Both the position numbers and the translations under genes were made by a program. The notes beneath the pieces are model-generated. The model saw nothing but the letters and a program-made list of their open reading frames with translations. It ran no database searches and was not told the DNA's origin. A DNA stretch of 64,000 bases from DASTEQ01 sp040905185 (GTDB lineage Bacteria; Chloroflexota; Limnocylindria; QHBO01), in the NCBI GenBank assembly GCA_040905185.1, contig JBBDRZ010000008.1:29224-93223 (forward strand). The letters are read 5' to 3'. How positions within the stretch are numbered: position 1 is the stretch's first letter; each line of letters opens with the position of its first letter. This document shows, one piece after another, positions 43,871 to 53,134 of this stretch.

Positions 43871-44910
43871 GCGGTCCCCGGATCCTGGCCATCGAGACCA
43901 GCTGTGACGAAACGGGGATCGCCGTCGTGGTCGGTGGCCGGCGGATCGAGGCCAACGTCGTCGCCAGCCAGGTGGCCGTGCACGCCGCCACCGGCGGGAT
44001 CGTGCCCGAGGTCGCCGCCCGACAGCAGCTGCGCTGGATCGTCCCCACCCTGGAGGCTGCTCTCAAGGCCGCGGACGCCGGCTGGGCCGACCTGGACGCC
44101 GTGGCGGTCACCTACGGGCCTGGTCTCATCGGCTCCTTGCTGGTCGGCGTCAACCTGGCCAAAGGGCTGGCCGCCAGCCATGACCTGCCGCTGGTACCGG
44201 TCAACCACATCGAGGGCCACATCTACGCGAACTGGTTGACCGATGCGCCCGATGCCGATGCCGTCCTCCCGCGCGAGCCGCCCTTCCCGCTGCTGTGCCT
44301 CGTCGTATCTGGGGGGCACACCCAGCTGGTGCTGATGGCCGACCACGGGCGCTATCGGTTGCTGGGGCAGACCGTGGACGATGCCGCCGGGGAGGCGTTC
44401 GACAAGGTCGGCCGACTGCTCGGCCTCCCGTACCCCGGCGGTCCAGCCATCTCGGCCGCCGCCGAGGGCGCGCCACCCGCCACCCGTTTCCCGCTGGCGC
44501 GGCCGCGGGGCCGGTATGACTTCTCGTTCTCCGGGCTGAAGACCGCGGTCCTGCGCGAGGTGGAGGGCTACCGCGCGCGGGGCGAGCCGATCCCGGTGGA
44601 TGGCATCGCCGCCGCCTTCGAGCGGGCCGTGGTCGAGCAGCTCGTGCGCCGGACCGTGGCGGCGGCGCAGGAGCACGTGGTGGCGGCCGTGGCCCTGGGT
44701 GGCGGGGTCGCCGCCAACCGGATGTTGCGCCGGACGCTGGGCGAGCGGCTGGATGGCATTCCGCTCCTCGTTCCGCCACCCGCCTTGTGCACCGACAACG
44801 GGGCCATGATCGGGGCGGCGGCCGCCTACCGGTTCGCGGCCGGGGATCGCGCCGACCCGGGGCTGGAGGCCATCCCCGCGCTCGCGCTGCCGTGGCAGGC
44901 GGCGGCCTGA
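43867..44910 (+). CDS. tsaD: tRNA N6-adenosine threonylcarbamoyltransferase TsaD
   Basis: Catalytic subunit of the t6A complex, which transfers threonylcarbamoyl to A37 of ANN-reading tRNAs; 347 residues, GTG start. The metal-binding HxxxH is in VNHIEGHIYANW. ETSCDETGIAVV begins the protein, and GLPYPGGPAI plus ALGGGVAANRMLR (nucleotide site) are intact. Follows rimI with a four-base overlap and is followed by rsmA. Confidence 0.97.
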   Translation: MSGPRILAIETSCDETGIAVVVGGRRIEANVVASQVAVHAATGGIVPEVAARQQLRWIVPTLEAALKAADAGWADLDAVAVTYGPGLIGSLLVGVNLAKGLAASHDLPLVPVNHIEGHIYANWLTDAPDADAVLPREPPFPLLCLVVSGGHTQLVLMADHGRYRLLGQTVDDAAGEAFDKVGRLLGLPYPGGPAISAAAEGAPPATRFPLARPRGRYDFSFSGLKTAVLREVEGYRARGEPIPVDGIAAAFERAVVEQLVRRTVAAAQEHVVAAVALGGGVAANRMLRRTLGERLDGIPLLVPPPALCTDNGAMIGAAAAYRFAAGDRADPGLEAIPALALPWQAAA

Positions 44911-45791
44911 TGGCGCGCCCGGCCGCCGGCGACGTCCCGCGGCCCCCGACCCCGGGCGAGCTCCGGCGCCTGCTGCGTCGCGAGGGCCTCCAGGCGCGCC
45001 GCGGCCTCAGCCAGAACTTCCTGACCGACGCCGACGCGCTCGACGCCATCCTCGCCGCAGCCGACCTGTCGCCCGGCGATCGGGTGGTGGAGATCGGCCC
45101 GGGCCTGGGGGTCTTGACCCGGCGCCTGCTGGCGGCCGGTTGCGAGGTCATGGCGGTCGAGATCGATGCCCACCTGGCGAGCTACCTGCGTCGCGAGCTG
45201 GACGATGCGGTGGGCCTGACCCTGTTGGAGGCGGATGCGCTCGACGTGGACCCCGAAACCCTGTTCCCCGGTGAGTCGTACCACCTGGTCGCCAACATTC
45301 CGTACCACATCACCAGCCCGCTGCTGCATCGGTTTCTTGGCAGCGCGCACCCGCCCCAGCGGTCCGTACTGCTGGTGCAGGCCGAGGTCGCCGCGCGGGT
45401 CGCCGCGCCGCCGGGGGACATGAGCTATCTGTCGGCATTCGTCCAGGACCTGGCGGAAGCCGCGGTCGTCGGCCGCGTGCCGGCCGCCGCGTTCGAACCG
45501 GAGCCGGCGGTGGACTCGGCCATCCTCCGCCTCGAGCGTCGTCCGGCCCCGCTGGTTCCGCCCGCCGACCGCGAGATCTTCCACCGAGTCGCCCAGGCCG
45601 CGTTCCGACAGCGACGCAAGCAGATCCACAACAGCCTGGTCCGTGAGCTCCCGGTTGACCGCGACACCGTGGACGGTGCGTTGTGCGCGTGCGGGGTGGA
45701 CCCCGAGCGGCGGCCCCAGACCCTGGGCCTGCCCGAGTGGGCGTGCCTTGCGGCCGCCCTGCGCCTTGCCCTGGACGCGAGCGGTGGCTGA
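44910..45791 (+). CDS. rsmA: 16S rRNA (adenine1518/1519-N6)-dimethyltransferase
   Basis: Dimethylates A1518 and A1519 of 16S rRNA late in 30S assembly (KsgA); 293 residues. ATG 44910 overlaps the tsaD stop; the frame opening at 44787 runs through tsaD. The start region has ARRGLSQNFLTD, the SAM motif EIGPGLGVLTRRLL follows, and the catalytic motif is NIPYHITSPLLHRF. A tsaD-rsmA-ispE order is common near t6A and isoprenoid genes. Confidence 0.96.
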   Translation: MARPAAGDVPRPPTPGELRRLLRREGLQARRGLSQNFLTDADALDAILAAADLSPGDRVVEIGPGLGVLTRRLLAAGCEVMAVEIDAHLASYLRRELDDAVGLTLLEADALDVDPETLFPGESYHLVANIPYHITSPLLHRFLGSAHPPQRSVLLVQAEVAARVAAPPGDMSYLSAFVQDLAEAAVVGRVPAAAFEPEPAVDSAILRLERRPAPLVPPADREIFHRVAQAAFRQRRKQIHNSLVRELPVDRDTVDGALCACGVDPERRPQTLGLPEWACLAAALRLALDASGG

Positions 45792-46647
45792 CCTGGACGT
45801 GATGGACGACGCCGCCGGCTGGCGGCTGGCGGCGCCGGCCAAGCTGAACCTGTGGCTGACCGTGGTCGGCCGCCGGGCGGACGGGTTCCACGAACTGGAC
45901 TCCCTCCTCGTCCTGCTGGAGCTCGCCGATGAGCTGTCGTTGGCCGCCGAAGGCCCCGAGTTGCGGATGGGTGGCCCGGCCGCGGCCGGGGTGCCCGCCG
46001 ACCGGACCAACCTCGCCTGGCGAGGATGGCTGGCGGGCCTGGCCGGCCGGCCACCAACCGGAGGGCTGTCCGTGGACAAGCGGGTCCGGCCGGCGGCCGG
46101 CCTGGGCGGAGGTTCGTCGGACGCGGCCGCGGCCCGGCGCCTCGCTCGTTGGGTGACCGGCCAGGGCGACGACCGGCCCACTGCCGATGAGCTGGTGACC
46201 CTGGCCACCATCGGCGCGGACGTCCCGTTCTTCGCATCCCAGCACGCGGTGGCCCGCGTGCGTGGCATCGGCGAGCAGGTCGCGCCCGACGCCATGGGCC
46301 CGGCCGAGGTCATCCTCGTCCATCCCCCGTTCGGCCTGGCCACCGGCGCCGTGTTCGCGGAGCTGCGCCAAAGCGAATGGAGCGGACCGACCGAGGACGC
46401 GGCCACGCGGCCGGGCCGCAACGACCTCGCGGCCCCGGCACGTCGCCTGCGCTCTGAGCTGGACTCTATCTTCCGCCTGGTGGCCGGCGCCGGCGGGGAG
46501 CCGCACCTGACCGGGTCCGGGCCCACCGTGTTCGCGCTGACCGACGACCCCGAGCGGGCCGCCGGTGTCGCATCCCGGCTCGAGCGGGCTGGACTGGCCA
46601 CAACCCGCACCCACCTGCGCCCCGAACCGGCTAGCATCGAGCGGTGA
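45784..46647 (+). CDS. ispE: 4-diphosphocytidyl-2-C-methyl-D-erythritol kinase
   Basis: GHMP kinase of the MEP isoprenoid pathway; about 287 residues. The start is uncertain: GTG 45784 or ATG 45802, the latter giving MDDAAGWRLAAPAKLNLWL. APAKLNLWL and GLGGGSSDAAAARRL (ATP loop) are clear, with GADVPFF. The presence of ispE together with a prenyl synthase nearby indicates MEP-based isoprenoid synthesis. Overlaps ridA by four bases. Confidence 0.94.
   Translation: MADLDVMDDAAGWRLAAPAKLNLWLTVVGRRADGFHELDSLLVLLELADELSLAAEGPELRMGGPAAAGVPADRTNLAWRGWLAGLAGRPPTGGLSVDKRVRPAAGLGGGSSDAAAARRLARWVTGQGDDRPTADELVTLATIGADVPFFASQHAVARVRGIGEQVAPDAMGPAEVILVHPPFGLATGAVFAELRQSEWSGPTEDAATRPGRNDLAAPARRLRSELDSIFRLVAGAGGEPHLTGSGPTVFALTDDPERAAGVASRLERAGLATTRTHLRPEPASIER
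46632..46637 (+). promoter_or_regulatory. -10 element TAGCAT before ridA
   Basis: TAGCAT fits TAnnnT and ends six bases before GTG 46644, inside the end of ispE. It could give a leaderless internal transcript for ridA. No -35 is seen. Confidence 0.3.
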
Positions 46648-47039
46648 GCGGTCGACGAGCGGTTCGGACCGACAACGCCGCGGGCGCCGTCGCCCCCTAC
46701 AGCCAGGGGATGGTCGGATCCGGTCTGGTCTTCAGCGCCGGCAGCCTGGGACTCGATCCGGCCAGCGGCGCCCTGGTCGAAGGCGGGGCTGCGCCCCAGG
46801 CCAGGCGAGCCATCGCCAACCTGGCCGCCATCCTGGACGCGGCCGGTTCGGGGCTGGACCGGGTCCTGAAGACGTCTGTGTTCCTGGTCGACATGGCCGA
46901 CTACCCGGAGGTCAACGAGGTCTACCGCGACGCGTTTCCCGAGCCGTACCCGGCCCGGACCACGGTGGCGGTGCAGGCCCTCCCGATGGGAGCGCGGGTC
47001 GAGATCGAGTGCGTGGCCATGGCAGCGGAGGCTAGTTGA
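46644..47039 (+). CDS. ridA: RidA-family imine/enamine deaminase
   Basis: RidA (YjgF) hydrolyses reactive enamines released by PLP enzymes; 131 residues, GTG start. Motifs are NAAGAVAPYSQGMVGSGLVF and the conserved Arg in YPARTTVAV (about residue 105), with the ending EIECVAMA. It lacks a signal peptide. Downstream is the glmU promoter. Confidence 0.9.
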   Translation: MSGRRAVRTDNAAGAVAPYSQGMVGSGLVFSAGSLGLDPASGALVEGGAAPQARRAIANLAAILDAAGSGLDRVLKTSVFLVDMADYPEVNEVYRDAFPEPYPARTTVAVQALPMGARVEIECVAMAAEAS

Positions 47040-47065
47040 CGCTCGTTCGAGCGGCCTCCTACCAT
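47036..47065 (+). promoter_or_regulatory. Candidate promoter of glmU
   Basis: TTGACG (47036-47041) and TACCAT (47060-47065) are 18 bases apart, overlapping the end of ridA. The predicted start near 47072 gives a leader of about 31 bases. Confidence 0.5.
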
Positions 47066-47102
47066 CCGCAGATCTGATGCGCCCCATAGAGCGCCGTTCG
47101 GC

Positions 47103-48479
47103 GTGACAAGCCCCGCCGCCGTCGTGCTGGCCGCGGGCCAGGGAACCCGAATGCGGTCCCGCCTGCCGAAGGTGCTGCACCCGCTCGCTGGCCGGACGCT
47201 GATTGACCATGTCCTGACCGCGCTGGCCGGTGTTGGAGCCACACCGATCGTGGTCGTCACCGGACACGGCGCTGACGCGGTCGAGGCGGCCCTGGCCGGA
47301 CGCGCCACGACCGTGCGCCAGGATCCCCAGCTCGGCACCGCCGACGCGGTCCGAATGGCCCTCCCCAGTGTGCCGGCGAACGCGACCCAGCTCCTGGTGA
47401 CCATGGCCGACGTGCCGCTCATCCCCGCCGAGCTGCTGACGAACCTGGTCGCGGACCAGGCTGAGAGCGGGGCGGCGATCGTGCTGCTGTCCGCCCGGCT
47501 GGCGGACCCAGCCGGGTACGGCCGCATCGTGCGCGGGCCGGACGGCGCGTGCCGCGCCATCGTCGAGGACGCCGAGGCCGACCCGGCCATGCGAGCCCTG
47601 GACGAGGTCAACGCCGGGACCTACTGCTTCGACGCGGCCTGGCTGCGCGCGAACCTGGGCCGGGTCCCGCTCGGCCCGTCGGGCGAGCACTACCTGACCG
47701 ATCTGGTCGGCCTGGCGGTGGCCGATGGGCAGCTTGTTCGGGTCGTGGAGGCACCACAGCCCGAGATGGCGCTCGGGATCAACGACCGCGTCCAACTGGC
47801 GACTGCCGAGCGCCTGCTGCGGAGGCGGATCGCCGAGGGCCACATGCGCAACGGGGTCACGATCGTGGACCCCGACACCACCTTCATCGATGCCACGGTC
47901 GAGATCGGTCAGGACGCGCGGATCGAGCCGTGGACCGTGCTGAACGGCCAGACCGTCATCGGCGACGAGGCCGTGGTCGGACCCGGAACCCGGATCTCGG
48001 ACAGCCGGATCGGCGCCCGGACCCGTGTGCTGGGCTCCTGGATCGAAGAGTCCGAGGTCGGCGAGGACGCGCGGATCGGTCCCATGAGCCATCTTCGCCC
48101 GGGGAGCGTCGTGGGCCGGGGTAGCGAGATCGGAAACTACGCCGAAATCAAGCAGAGCCGGCTCGGCGCCCGGGTACGGCAGCACCACTTCAGCTATCTG
48201 GGCGACGCCGACGTCGGGGACGACGTGAACATCGGCGCCGGCACGGTGACCGCGAACTTCGACGGCACCACCAAGCACCAGACCGTGATCGGCGACGGAG
48301 CCTTCATCGGCGTGGACACCATGCTTCGGGCCCCGGTGACGGTGGGAGCCGGTGCCAAGACCGGCGCAGGCAGTGTGGTGACCCGCGACGTGGCACCCGG
48401 CAAGACGGTGGTCGGCGTCCCGGCGCGCCCGATCGAGCTCCGCCGAGGCCGCCGGGGGGACGACCCACCGGATGCCTGA
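47103..48479 (+). CDS. glmU: Bifunctional GlmU (GlcN-1-P acetyltransferase / GlcNAc-1-P uridyltransferase)
   Basis: Makes UDP-GlcNAc for peptidoglycan; 458 residues. The N-terminal nucleotidyltransferase has LAAGQGTRMRSRLPKVLHPL and QLGTADAVRMAL. The C-terminal left-handed beta-helix has hexapeptide repeats, and GNYAEIKQSRLGA and HFSYLGDADVG carry the acetyltransferase site. GTG 47103 is 63 bases after ridA. It completes the UDP-GlcNAc route started by glmS and glmM. Confidence 0.96.
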   Translation: MTSPAAVVLAAGQGTRMRSRLPKVLHPLAGRTLIDHVLTALAGVGATPIVVVTGHGADAVEAALAGRATTVRQDPQLGTADAVRMALPSVPANATQLLVTMADVPLIPAELLTNLVADQAESGAAIVLLSARLADPAGYGRIVRGPDGACRAIVEDAEADPAMRALDEVNAGTYCFDAAWLRANLGRVPLGPSGEHYLTDLVGLAVADGQLVRVVEAPQPEMALGINDRVQLATAERLLRRRIAEGHMRNGVTIVDPDTTFIDATVEIGQDARIEPWTVLNGQTVIGDEAVVGPGTRISDSRIGARTRVLGSWIEESEVGEDARIGPMSHLRPGSVVGRGSEIGNYAEIKQSRLGARVRQHHFSYLGDADVGDDVNIGAGTVTANFDGTTKHQTVIGDGAFIGVDTMLRAPVTVGAGAKTGAGSVVTRDVAPGKTVVGVPARPIELRRGRRGDDPPDA

Positions 48480-49854
48480 GGCTGCCGGCACCGGCAATCC
48501 GTGGCTGGACCTGCTGGTGGTCCTGATCCTGATCCTGGTGGGGGGCGTGTTCGCCGCCGCGGAGATTGCCCTCCTCACGGTGCGCCGGCACCGGCTCGAC
48601 CAGCTGGCCGACGAGGGCAGTCGCGGGGCTCGGGCAGCCCAGCGCCTGATCGCCGACCCCCAGCGCTTCCTGGCCACCATCCAGGTTGCCATCACCTTCC
48701 TCGGCTTCCTGGCATCGGCCATCGGCGCCCTCTCATTCAGCCAGGCCATCGCCGGCCTGATTGCGGGCATTCCCTGGGAGCCGATCCGCTCGGCGGCCGA
48801 GACGATCGCCTTCGTCCTGGTCACTCTGCTCATCGCCCTGACCTCGATCATCGTCGGCGAGCTGGTGCCGAAGACCCTGGCCCTGAACTTCCCCGAGCGC
48901 TTCTCCCTCATCGCCTCGCGGCCGTTGAGCGTGTTTGAGCGATCGCTGGCACCGCTCGTGTGGCTGACCACCACCGTCAGCGGCTTCCTGGTCCGCCTGC
49001 TGGGCGGTCGGGAGCGTCCCCAGACCGGACTCCTGTCGGTGGAGGAGCTGAAGCTCCTGGTCCAGACCGGGTCCGAGCAGGGCCAGATCGAGGAGTCAGA
49101 GAAAGAGATGATCCATGGGGTCATCGAGCTCGGCGACAAGCGGGTCCATGAGGTGATGGTCCCGCGTATCGGCATCAAGGCGGTGGAGGCGGACGACCCC
49201 ATTGACGAGGTGCTCGACTTCATCGTGCGGGCGGGGCATTCCCGGGTCCCGGTGTACCGCGAGAACCTGGACAATATCATCGGCATCCTGTACGCCAAGG
49301 ACCTGCTGCCCTACCTGCGTCCCGCCGCCGACAAGGACCAGCCGATCGACATCCGGTCGCTGGCGCGACCGGCGGGCTACGTGCCCGAAACCAAGCGTAT
49401 CGACGAGCTGCTGACCGAGATGCGCGCGGCGCGCCGCCATATCGCGATCGTGGTCGACGAATACGGGGGTACCGCCGGGCTGGTCACCATCGAAGACCTG
49501 GTCGAGGAGATCGTGGGCGAGATCCAGGATGAGTACGACATCGAGGAGAGCCTGGTCGAGCCGATCGAGACCGATGGCGACCGCCGCGCCTATCGGCTCG
49601 ACGGTCGGGTCACGATGGACGACCTGCGCGACCTGTTCGAGCTGAGCGACGCCGAGGAGCCGGATGAGGAGGCCTACGACACGGTCGGGGGATTGATCAT
49701 CCATCGGGTGGGGCGGATCCCGCTGGTCGGCACCGAGGTCGAGTTCCGTGACGTCACCCTGCGAGTCGAGGCCGCCGACTCACGCCGGGTGTCGAAGGTG
49801 AACGCGGTTCAGATGCTGGAAAGCCCCCAGGCAGTCGAGAACTCCTCCGGCTAG
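48472..49854 (+). CDS. CNNM/CorC-type membrane protein with CBS pair
   Basis: A membrane protein of 460 residues of the HlyC/CorC (CNNM, DUF21) family, linked to magnesium efflux or ion homeostasis. An N-terminal region with about four transmembrane segments (residues 10-165) begins LVVLILILVGGVFAAAEIAL. The linker SVEELKLLVQTGSEQGQIEE precedes two CBS domains (about residues 215-345, with MVPRIGIKAVEADDPI and GYVPETKRIDELL), then a CorC/HlyC domain near 360-440. Overlaps glmU by eight bases. Substrate cannot be read from sequence. Confidence 0.9.
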   Translation: MPEAAGTGNPWLDLLVVLILILVGGVFAAAEIALLTVRRHRLDQLADEGSRGARAAQRLIADPQRFLATIQVAITFLGFLASAIGALSFSQAIAGLIAGIPWEPIRSAAETIAFVLVTLLIALTSIIVGELVPKTLALNFPERFSLIASRPLSVFERSLAPLVWLTTTVSGFLVRLLGGRERPQTGLLSVEELKLLVQTGSEQGQIEESEKEMIHGVIELGDKRVHEVMVPRIGIKAVEADDPIDEVLDFIVRAGHSRVPVYRENLDNIIGILYAKDLLPYLRPAADKDQPIDIRSLARPAGYVPETKRIDELLTEMRAARRHIAIVVDEYGGTAGLVTIEDLVEEIVGEIQDEYDIEESLVEPIETDGDRRAYRLDGRVTMDDLRDLFELSDAEEPDEEAYDTVGGLIIHRVGRIPLVGTEVEFRDVTLRVEAADSRRVSKVNAVQMLESPQAVENSSG

Positions 49855-49883
49855 GGAACCGGCGCCCAAGCGCGGGCAGGCGG

Positions 49884-50924
49884 TCAGGCCGCGATCATCG
49901 CCTCCACGAACATGACCAGCTCGGCGCGGGCCGCCGGCTCGAGGGGCAGGTCCACCAGCTCGGCCAGGGCCTCGTCCCGGTAGCGTCGCGCCTCGCCAAG
50001 GGTCGTTTCCCGTGCGCCGGAGCGATCGAGGATGGCCAGAGCTTCGGCGACCTCGACGTCGGTCAGCTGGCGCCCCCCTTCGATGGGCGCGAACAGCTCG
50101 CGCAGGCGCTCCCGGTCGGCGGTCCCGGCGTGGTTGAGGGCCCAGATGACGGGCATCGTCTTCTTCCGGCGGCGAAGGTCACCGGCTTCCGCCTTCCCGG
50201 AGGCCGACTCCTCCCAGAACGAGCCCTTCACGTCATCGGCCATCTGGAAGGCGAGGCCAAGACGATCGCCGAAGCGGCGGAAGCCCGCGATCACCGTCGG
50301 ATCCTGGGAGGCGATGATGGCAGCGGCCTCGACGCCTGCCGCCATCAGGGCGGCGGTCTTGAGCTCGATCATCTGCAGATACTCATCGACCGTGACGTCC
50401 AGCCGGGCCTCGAAGCTGATGTCCAGGAACTGGCCTTCGCACAGCGCCAGGCAGGTCTGGTCGTAGATCTTCATCAGCTCCAGCACCTGGCGCGCGTCGG
50501 GAGCCTCGGGATCGTCCTTCTCGTCCGCCAGCCGGTACAGGGCCAGGCGGGACAGCGCAAACAAGGCGTCCCCGGCGTTGATGGCCTGCGGCACGCCGTA
50601 CAGCGCCCACAGGGTGGCCCGGTGGCGGCGCTCGCGGTCACCGTCCTGGATGTCGTCGTGAACCAGGCTGAAGTTGTGCCCCAGCTCCACCGCGGCGGCC
50701 CCGGGCAGGGCGCGGCGGTAGTCACGTCCCAGGGCCCTGATCACGAGCAGCCCGAGCAGGGGCCGGATCCGCTTTCCGGATGAGCCGTCCTCGCCGTCCA
50801 GGCCCAGGTGGTAGGCGAGCATGTCGTACAGCGGCCGCGCCGGCCCGCGGTGCTCGTCGAGGATCGATTGCATCTCGGCCTCGACGTCGGCGACCAGCTG
50901 GCTAAACTCGACCCGGATGTCCAC
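49884..50924 (-). CDS. Polyprenyl diphosphate synthase (class I trans-prenyltransferase)
   Basis: Condenses isopentenyl and allylic diphosphates to a prenyl diphosphate; 346 residues. The GTG at 50924 on the minus strand gives VDIRVEFSQLVADVEAEM. First Asp-rich motif is LVHDDIQDGD (DDxxD). The second, QMADDVKGSFW, reads DDxxG instead of DDxxD, a variant seen in some actinobacterial-type geranylgeranyl synthases. GKRIRPLL and RRRKKTMPVIWAL are present. Chain length cannot be fixed from sequence. It faces recO divergently. Confidence 0.93.
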   Translation of the reverse strand: MDIRVEFSQLVADVEAEMQSILDEHRGPARPLYDMLAYHLGLDGEDGSSGKRIRPLLGLLVIRALGRDYRRALPGAAAVELGHNFSLVHDDIQDGDRERRHRATLWALYGVPQAINAGDALFALSRLALYRLADEKDDPEAPDARQVLELMKIYDQTCLALCEGQFLDISFEARLDVTVDEYLQMIELKTAALMAAGVEAAAIIASQDPTVIAGFRRFGDRLGLAFQMADDVKGSFWEESASGKAEAGDLRRRKKTMPVIWALNHAGTADRERLRELFAPIEGGRQLTDVEVAEALAILDRSGARETTLGEARRYRDEALAELVDLPLEPAARAELVMFVEAMIAA

Positions 50925-50930
50925 CCCCGA

Positions 50931-50936
50931 AGCGTA
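50931..50936 (-). promoter_or_regulatory. -10 element TACGCT for the prenyl synthase
   Basis: On the minus strand TACGCT ends six bases before GTG 50924, with no Shine-Dalgarno. The same hexamer and spacing occur before the methyltransferase at 292. Leaderless transcription is inferred. Confidence 0.4.
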
Positions 50937-50951
50937 CCCGACCGGCTGCCG

Positions 50952-51755
50952 GTGAGCCCACGCTCCCGCCTGTACAAGACCGAGGGGATCGTCCTGCGCG
51001 GGCTCGACCTCGGCGAGGCAGACCGGGTGCTGACCGTCCTGACCCCCCGTCTGGGCAAGCTGCGGGTCATCGCCAAGGGCGTCCGACGGCCACGCTCGCG
51101 GATCGGCGGCGGCCTCGAGCCGCTGGGCGACGTGGACCTGGTCCTGGCCGTGGGCCGCACCTTCGACGTTGTGACCCAGTCCCAGCTCCGCGATCCGCAC
51201 CTCGGCCTGCGCGCCGATCTCCACGCCACGGCGGCCGCCTGGTACCTGGCCGAGCTGGCCGATCGCTTCTGCGAAGAGCGGGCCGAGAGCGCGGCCGCCT
51301 TCGAGCTGCTGGGAGCCGGACTGACGGCCCTGGACCAGGCCTCCGACCCCGCCACGCGGGAGTCCATTGCCCGCTGGTACGAGCTCCATCTGCTCGATGC
51401 CATGGGCTACCGTCCCGAGCTGACGACGTGTATCGAGTGCGGCGCCGAGATCGGCCCCGATGACAACGCCTACGCCGCCATGGCCGGCGGGGTCCTGGGC
51501 CCCGAGTGCACCCACGCCGCGCTGAGCGCGACGCCCATCTCCGCCGCCGCCCTGAAGGCCATGCGCCACTTCCAGCGGGTGACCCTGGATCACGCCGCTC
51601 GGTTGACGCTGCCCCCATCCACCGGGCGCGAAGTGGAGCGCCACATGCACGCCACCGTGTCCGTCGTGCTCGAGCGCGAGCTGCGCAGTCGCGACTTCCT
51701 CGACGAGGTCAGCCGCCGCCGGCCGGCGGCCGGCGCGGCATCGGTCCTGCGCTAG
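50952..51755 (+). CDS. recO: DNA repair protein RecO
   Basis: Mediator that helps RecA load on SSB-coated DNA; 267 residues. GTG 50952 gives a start with RSRLYKTEGIVLRGLDLGEA, the family N-terminus with an OB fold. A four-Cys zinc site region has CIECG and a later Cys in GVLGPECTHA (residues about 160-190). Followed by glyS after an 11-base gap. Confidence 0.94.
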   Translation: MSPRSRLYKTEGIVLRGLDLGEADRVLTVLTPRLGKLRVIAKGVRRPRSRIGGGLEPLGDVDLVLAVGRTFDVVTQSQLRDPHLGLRADLHATAAAWYLAELADRFCEERAESAAAFELLGAGLTALDQASDPATRESIARWYELHLLDAMGYRPELTTCIECGAEIGPDDNAYAAMAGGVLGPECTHAALSATPISAAALKAMRHFQRVTLDHAARLTLPPSTGREVERHMHATVSVVLERELRSRDFLDEVSRRRPAAGAASVLR

Positions 51756-51758
51756 ACT
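51753..51758 (+). promoter_or_regulatory. -10 element TAGACT before glyS
   Basis: TAGACT (TAnnnT) begins within the recO stop and ends eight bases before the glyS GTG. No Shine-Dalgarno sequence is present, so a leaderless transcript is likely. Confidence 0.4.
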
Positions 51759-51766
51759 CGCCTGCC

Positions 51767-53134
51767 GTGCCTGCGCCCAACCTGGACGTTGTTGCCAGCC
51801 TCGCCAAACGCCGCGGTTTCGTCTTCGGTGGCAGCGAGATCTATGGCGGGCTGGCCGGTTTCTGGGACTACGGGCCGCTCGGCGCCGAGCTGCGGACGAA
51901 CATCAAGGCCGCCTGGTGGCGGTCCATGGTCCAGCTCCGGAATGACATCGAGGGCCTCGACGCGGCGATCATCATGAACCCGCGGGTGTGGGAGGCGTCC
52001 GGCCACGTGGGCGGCTTCTCCGACCCCATGGTGGATTGCCGGAACTGCAAGCACCGGTTCCGGGCCCAGGACCTGAAGGGTCCTCCGGCCGACATCGCGT
52101 GTCCCAACTGCGGACAGCGCGGGACGCTGACCGAGGCGCGCCATTTCAACCTCATGTTCAAGACCCATGTGGGGCCGGTCGAGGACAGCGCATCGGTGGC
52201 CTACCTGCGGCCGGAAACGGCGCAGGGCATCTTCGTGAACTTCGCCAACGTGGCCACCGCCATGCGCCGCAAGCTTCCGTTCGGGATCGCCCAGATCGGG
52301 AAGAGCTTCCGCAACGAGATCACGCCGGGCAACTTCATCTTCCGCGTGCGCGAGCTCGAGCAGATGGAGATGGAGTATTTCGTCCCGCCCGACCATGGCG
52401 ACCGCTGGTTCGGCTACTGGGTCGAGGAGCGCCTCCGATGGTGGACCGATGTGATGGGAATCGACCCCCAGCGGCTCCGTCTGCGCGCCCACGACCCGGA
52501 CGAGCTGTCCCACTACAGCCGCCAGACGACCGACGTCGAGTACGACTTCCCGATGGGCTGGTCCGAGCTGGAGGGCATCGCGGACCGGACGAACTTCGAC
52601 CTGACCGCCCATGCCGCCGCCTCTGGCAAAGGGCTGAGCATCTTCGACGAGGCCAGCGGCGAGCATGTCGTGCCCCACGTCATCGAGCCGGCCATGGGTG
52701 TCGATCGGGCGGTGCTGACGGTGCTGGTCGACGGTTATCACCAGGAGGAGGTGGCGGGGGAGAAGCGAGTCGTGCTCCGAATTCGGCCCGCGCTGGCACC
52801 GGTCAAGGTCGCGGTCCTGCCCCTGCTCCGCAATCGGCCCGAGCTGGTGGAAATCGCCCAGCGCCTGACGGCGGATCTCAAGCAGGACCTGGCGGCAACG
52901 TACGACGACACGGCTTCGATCGGCAAGCTGTACCGGCGCCAGGATGAGATCGGGACCCCGTTCTGCGTGACGGTAGACGTCGAGTCCCTGACCGATGGCG
53001 CCGCGACCATCCGGGAGCGCGACAGCATGACCCAGGAACGGGTGTCCCTCGACGCCGTCCCGGCCCGCCTCGGGGACCTGGTTGCCGGCCGCGCCGCCTG
53101 GTCCGCCGTCGCGCCCGGCGCGGAGCCCGAATGA
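51767..53134 (+). CDS. glyS: Glycyl-tRNA synthetase, class II homodimeric form
   Basis: Charges tRNA-Gly; 455 residues. GTG 51767 gives PAPNLDVVASLAKRRGFVFG. The eukaryotic/archaeal-like single-chain form is seen, not the alpha2beta2 bacterial form. Motif 2 FRNEITPGNFIFRVRELEQM and the catalytic strand EMEYFVPPD are clear; four Cys near residues 93-115 (CRNC then CPNC) resemble a zinc insertion. The C-terminal anticodon domain starts near residue 340. Overlaps the TPR gene by four bases. Confidence 0.95.
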   Translation: MPAPNLDVVASLAKRRGFVFGGSEIYGGLAGFWDYGPLGAELRTNIKAAWWRSMVQLRNDIEGLDAAIIMNPRVWEASGHVGGFSDPMVDCRNCKHRFRAQDLKGPPADIACPNCGQRGTLTEARHFNLMFKTHVGPVEDSASVAYLRPETAQGIFVNFANVATAMRRKLPFGIAQIGKSFRNEITPGNFIFRVRELEQMEMEYFVPPDHGDRWFGYWVEERLRWWTDVMGIDPQRLRLRAHDPDELSHYSRQTTDVEYDFPMGWSELEGIADRTNFDLTAHAAASGKGLSIFDEASGEHVVPHVIEPAMGVDRAVLTVLVDGYHQEEVAGEKRVVLRIRPALAPVKVAVLPLLRNRPELVEIAQRLTADLKQDLAATYDDTASIGKLYRRQDEIGTPFCVTVDVESLTDGAATIRERDSMTQERVSLDAVPARLGDLVAGRAAWSAVAPGAEPE

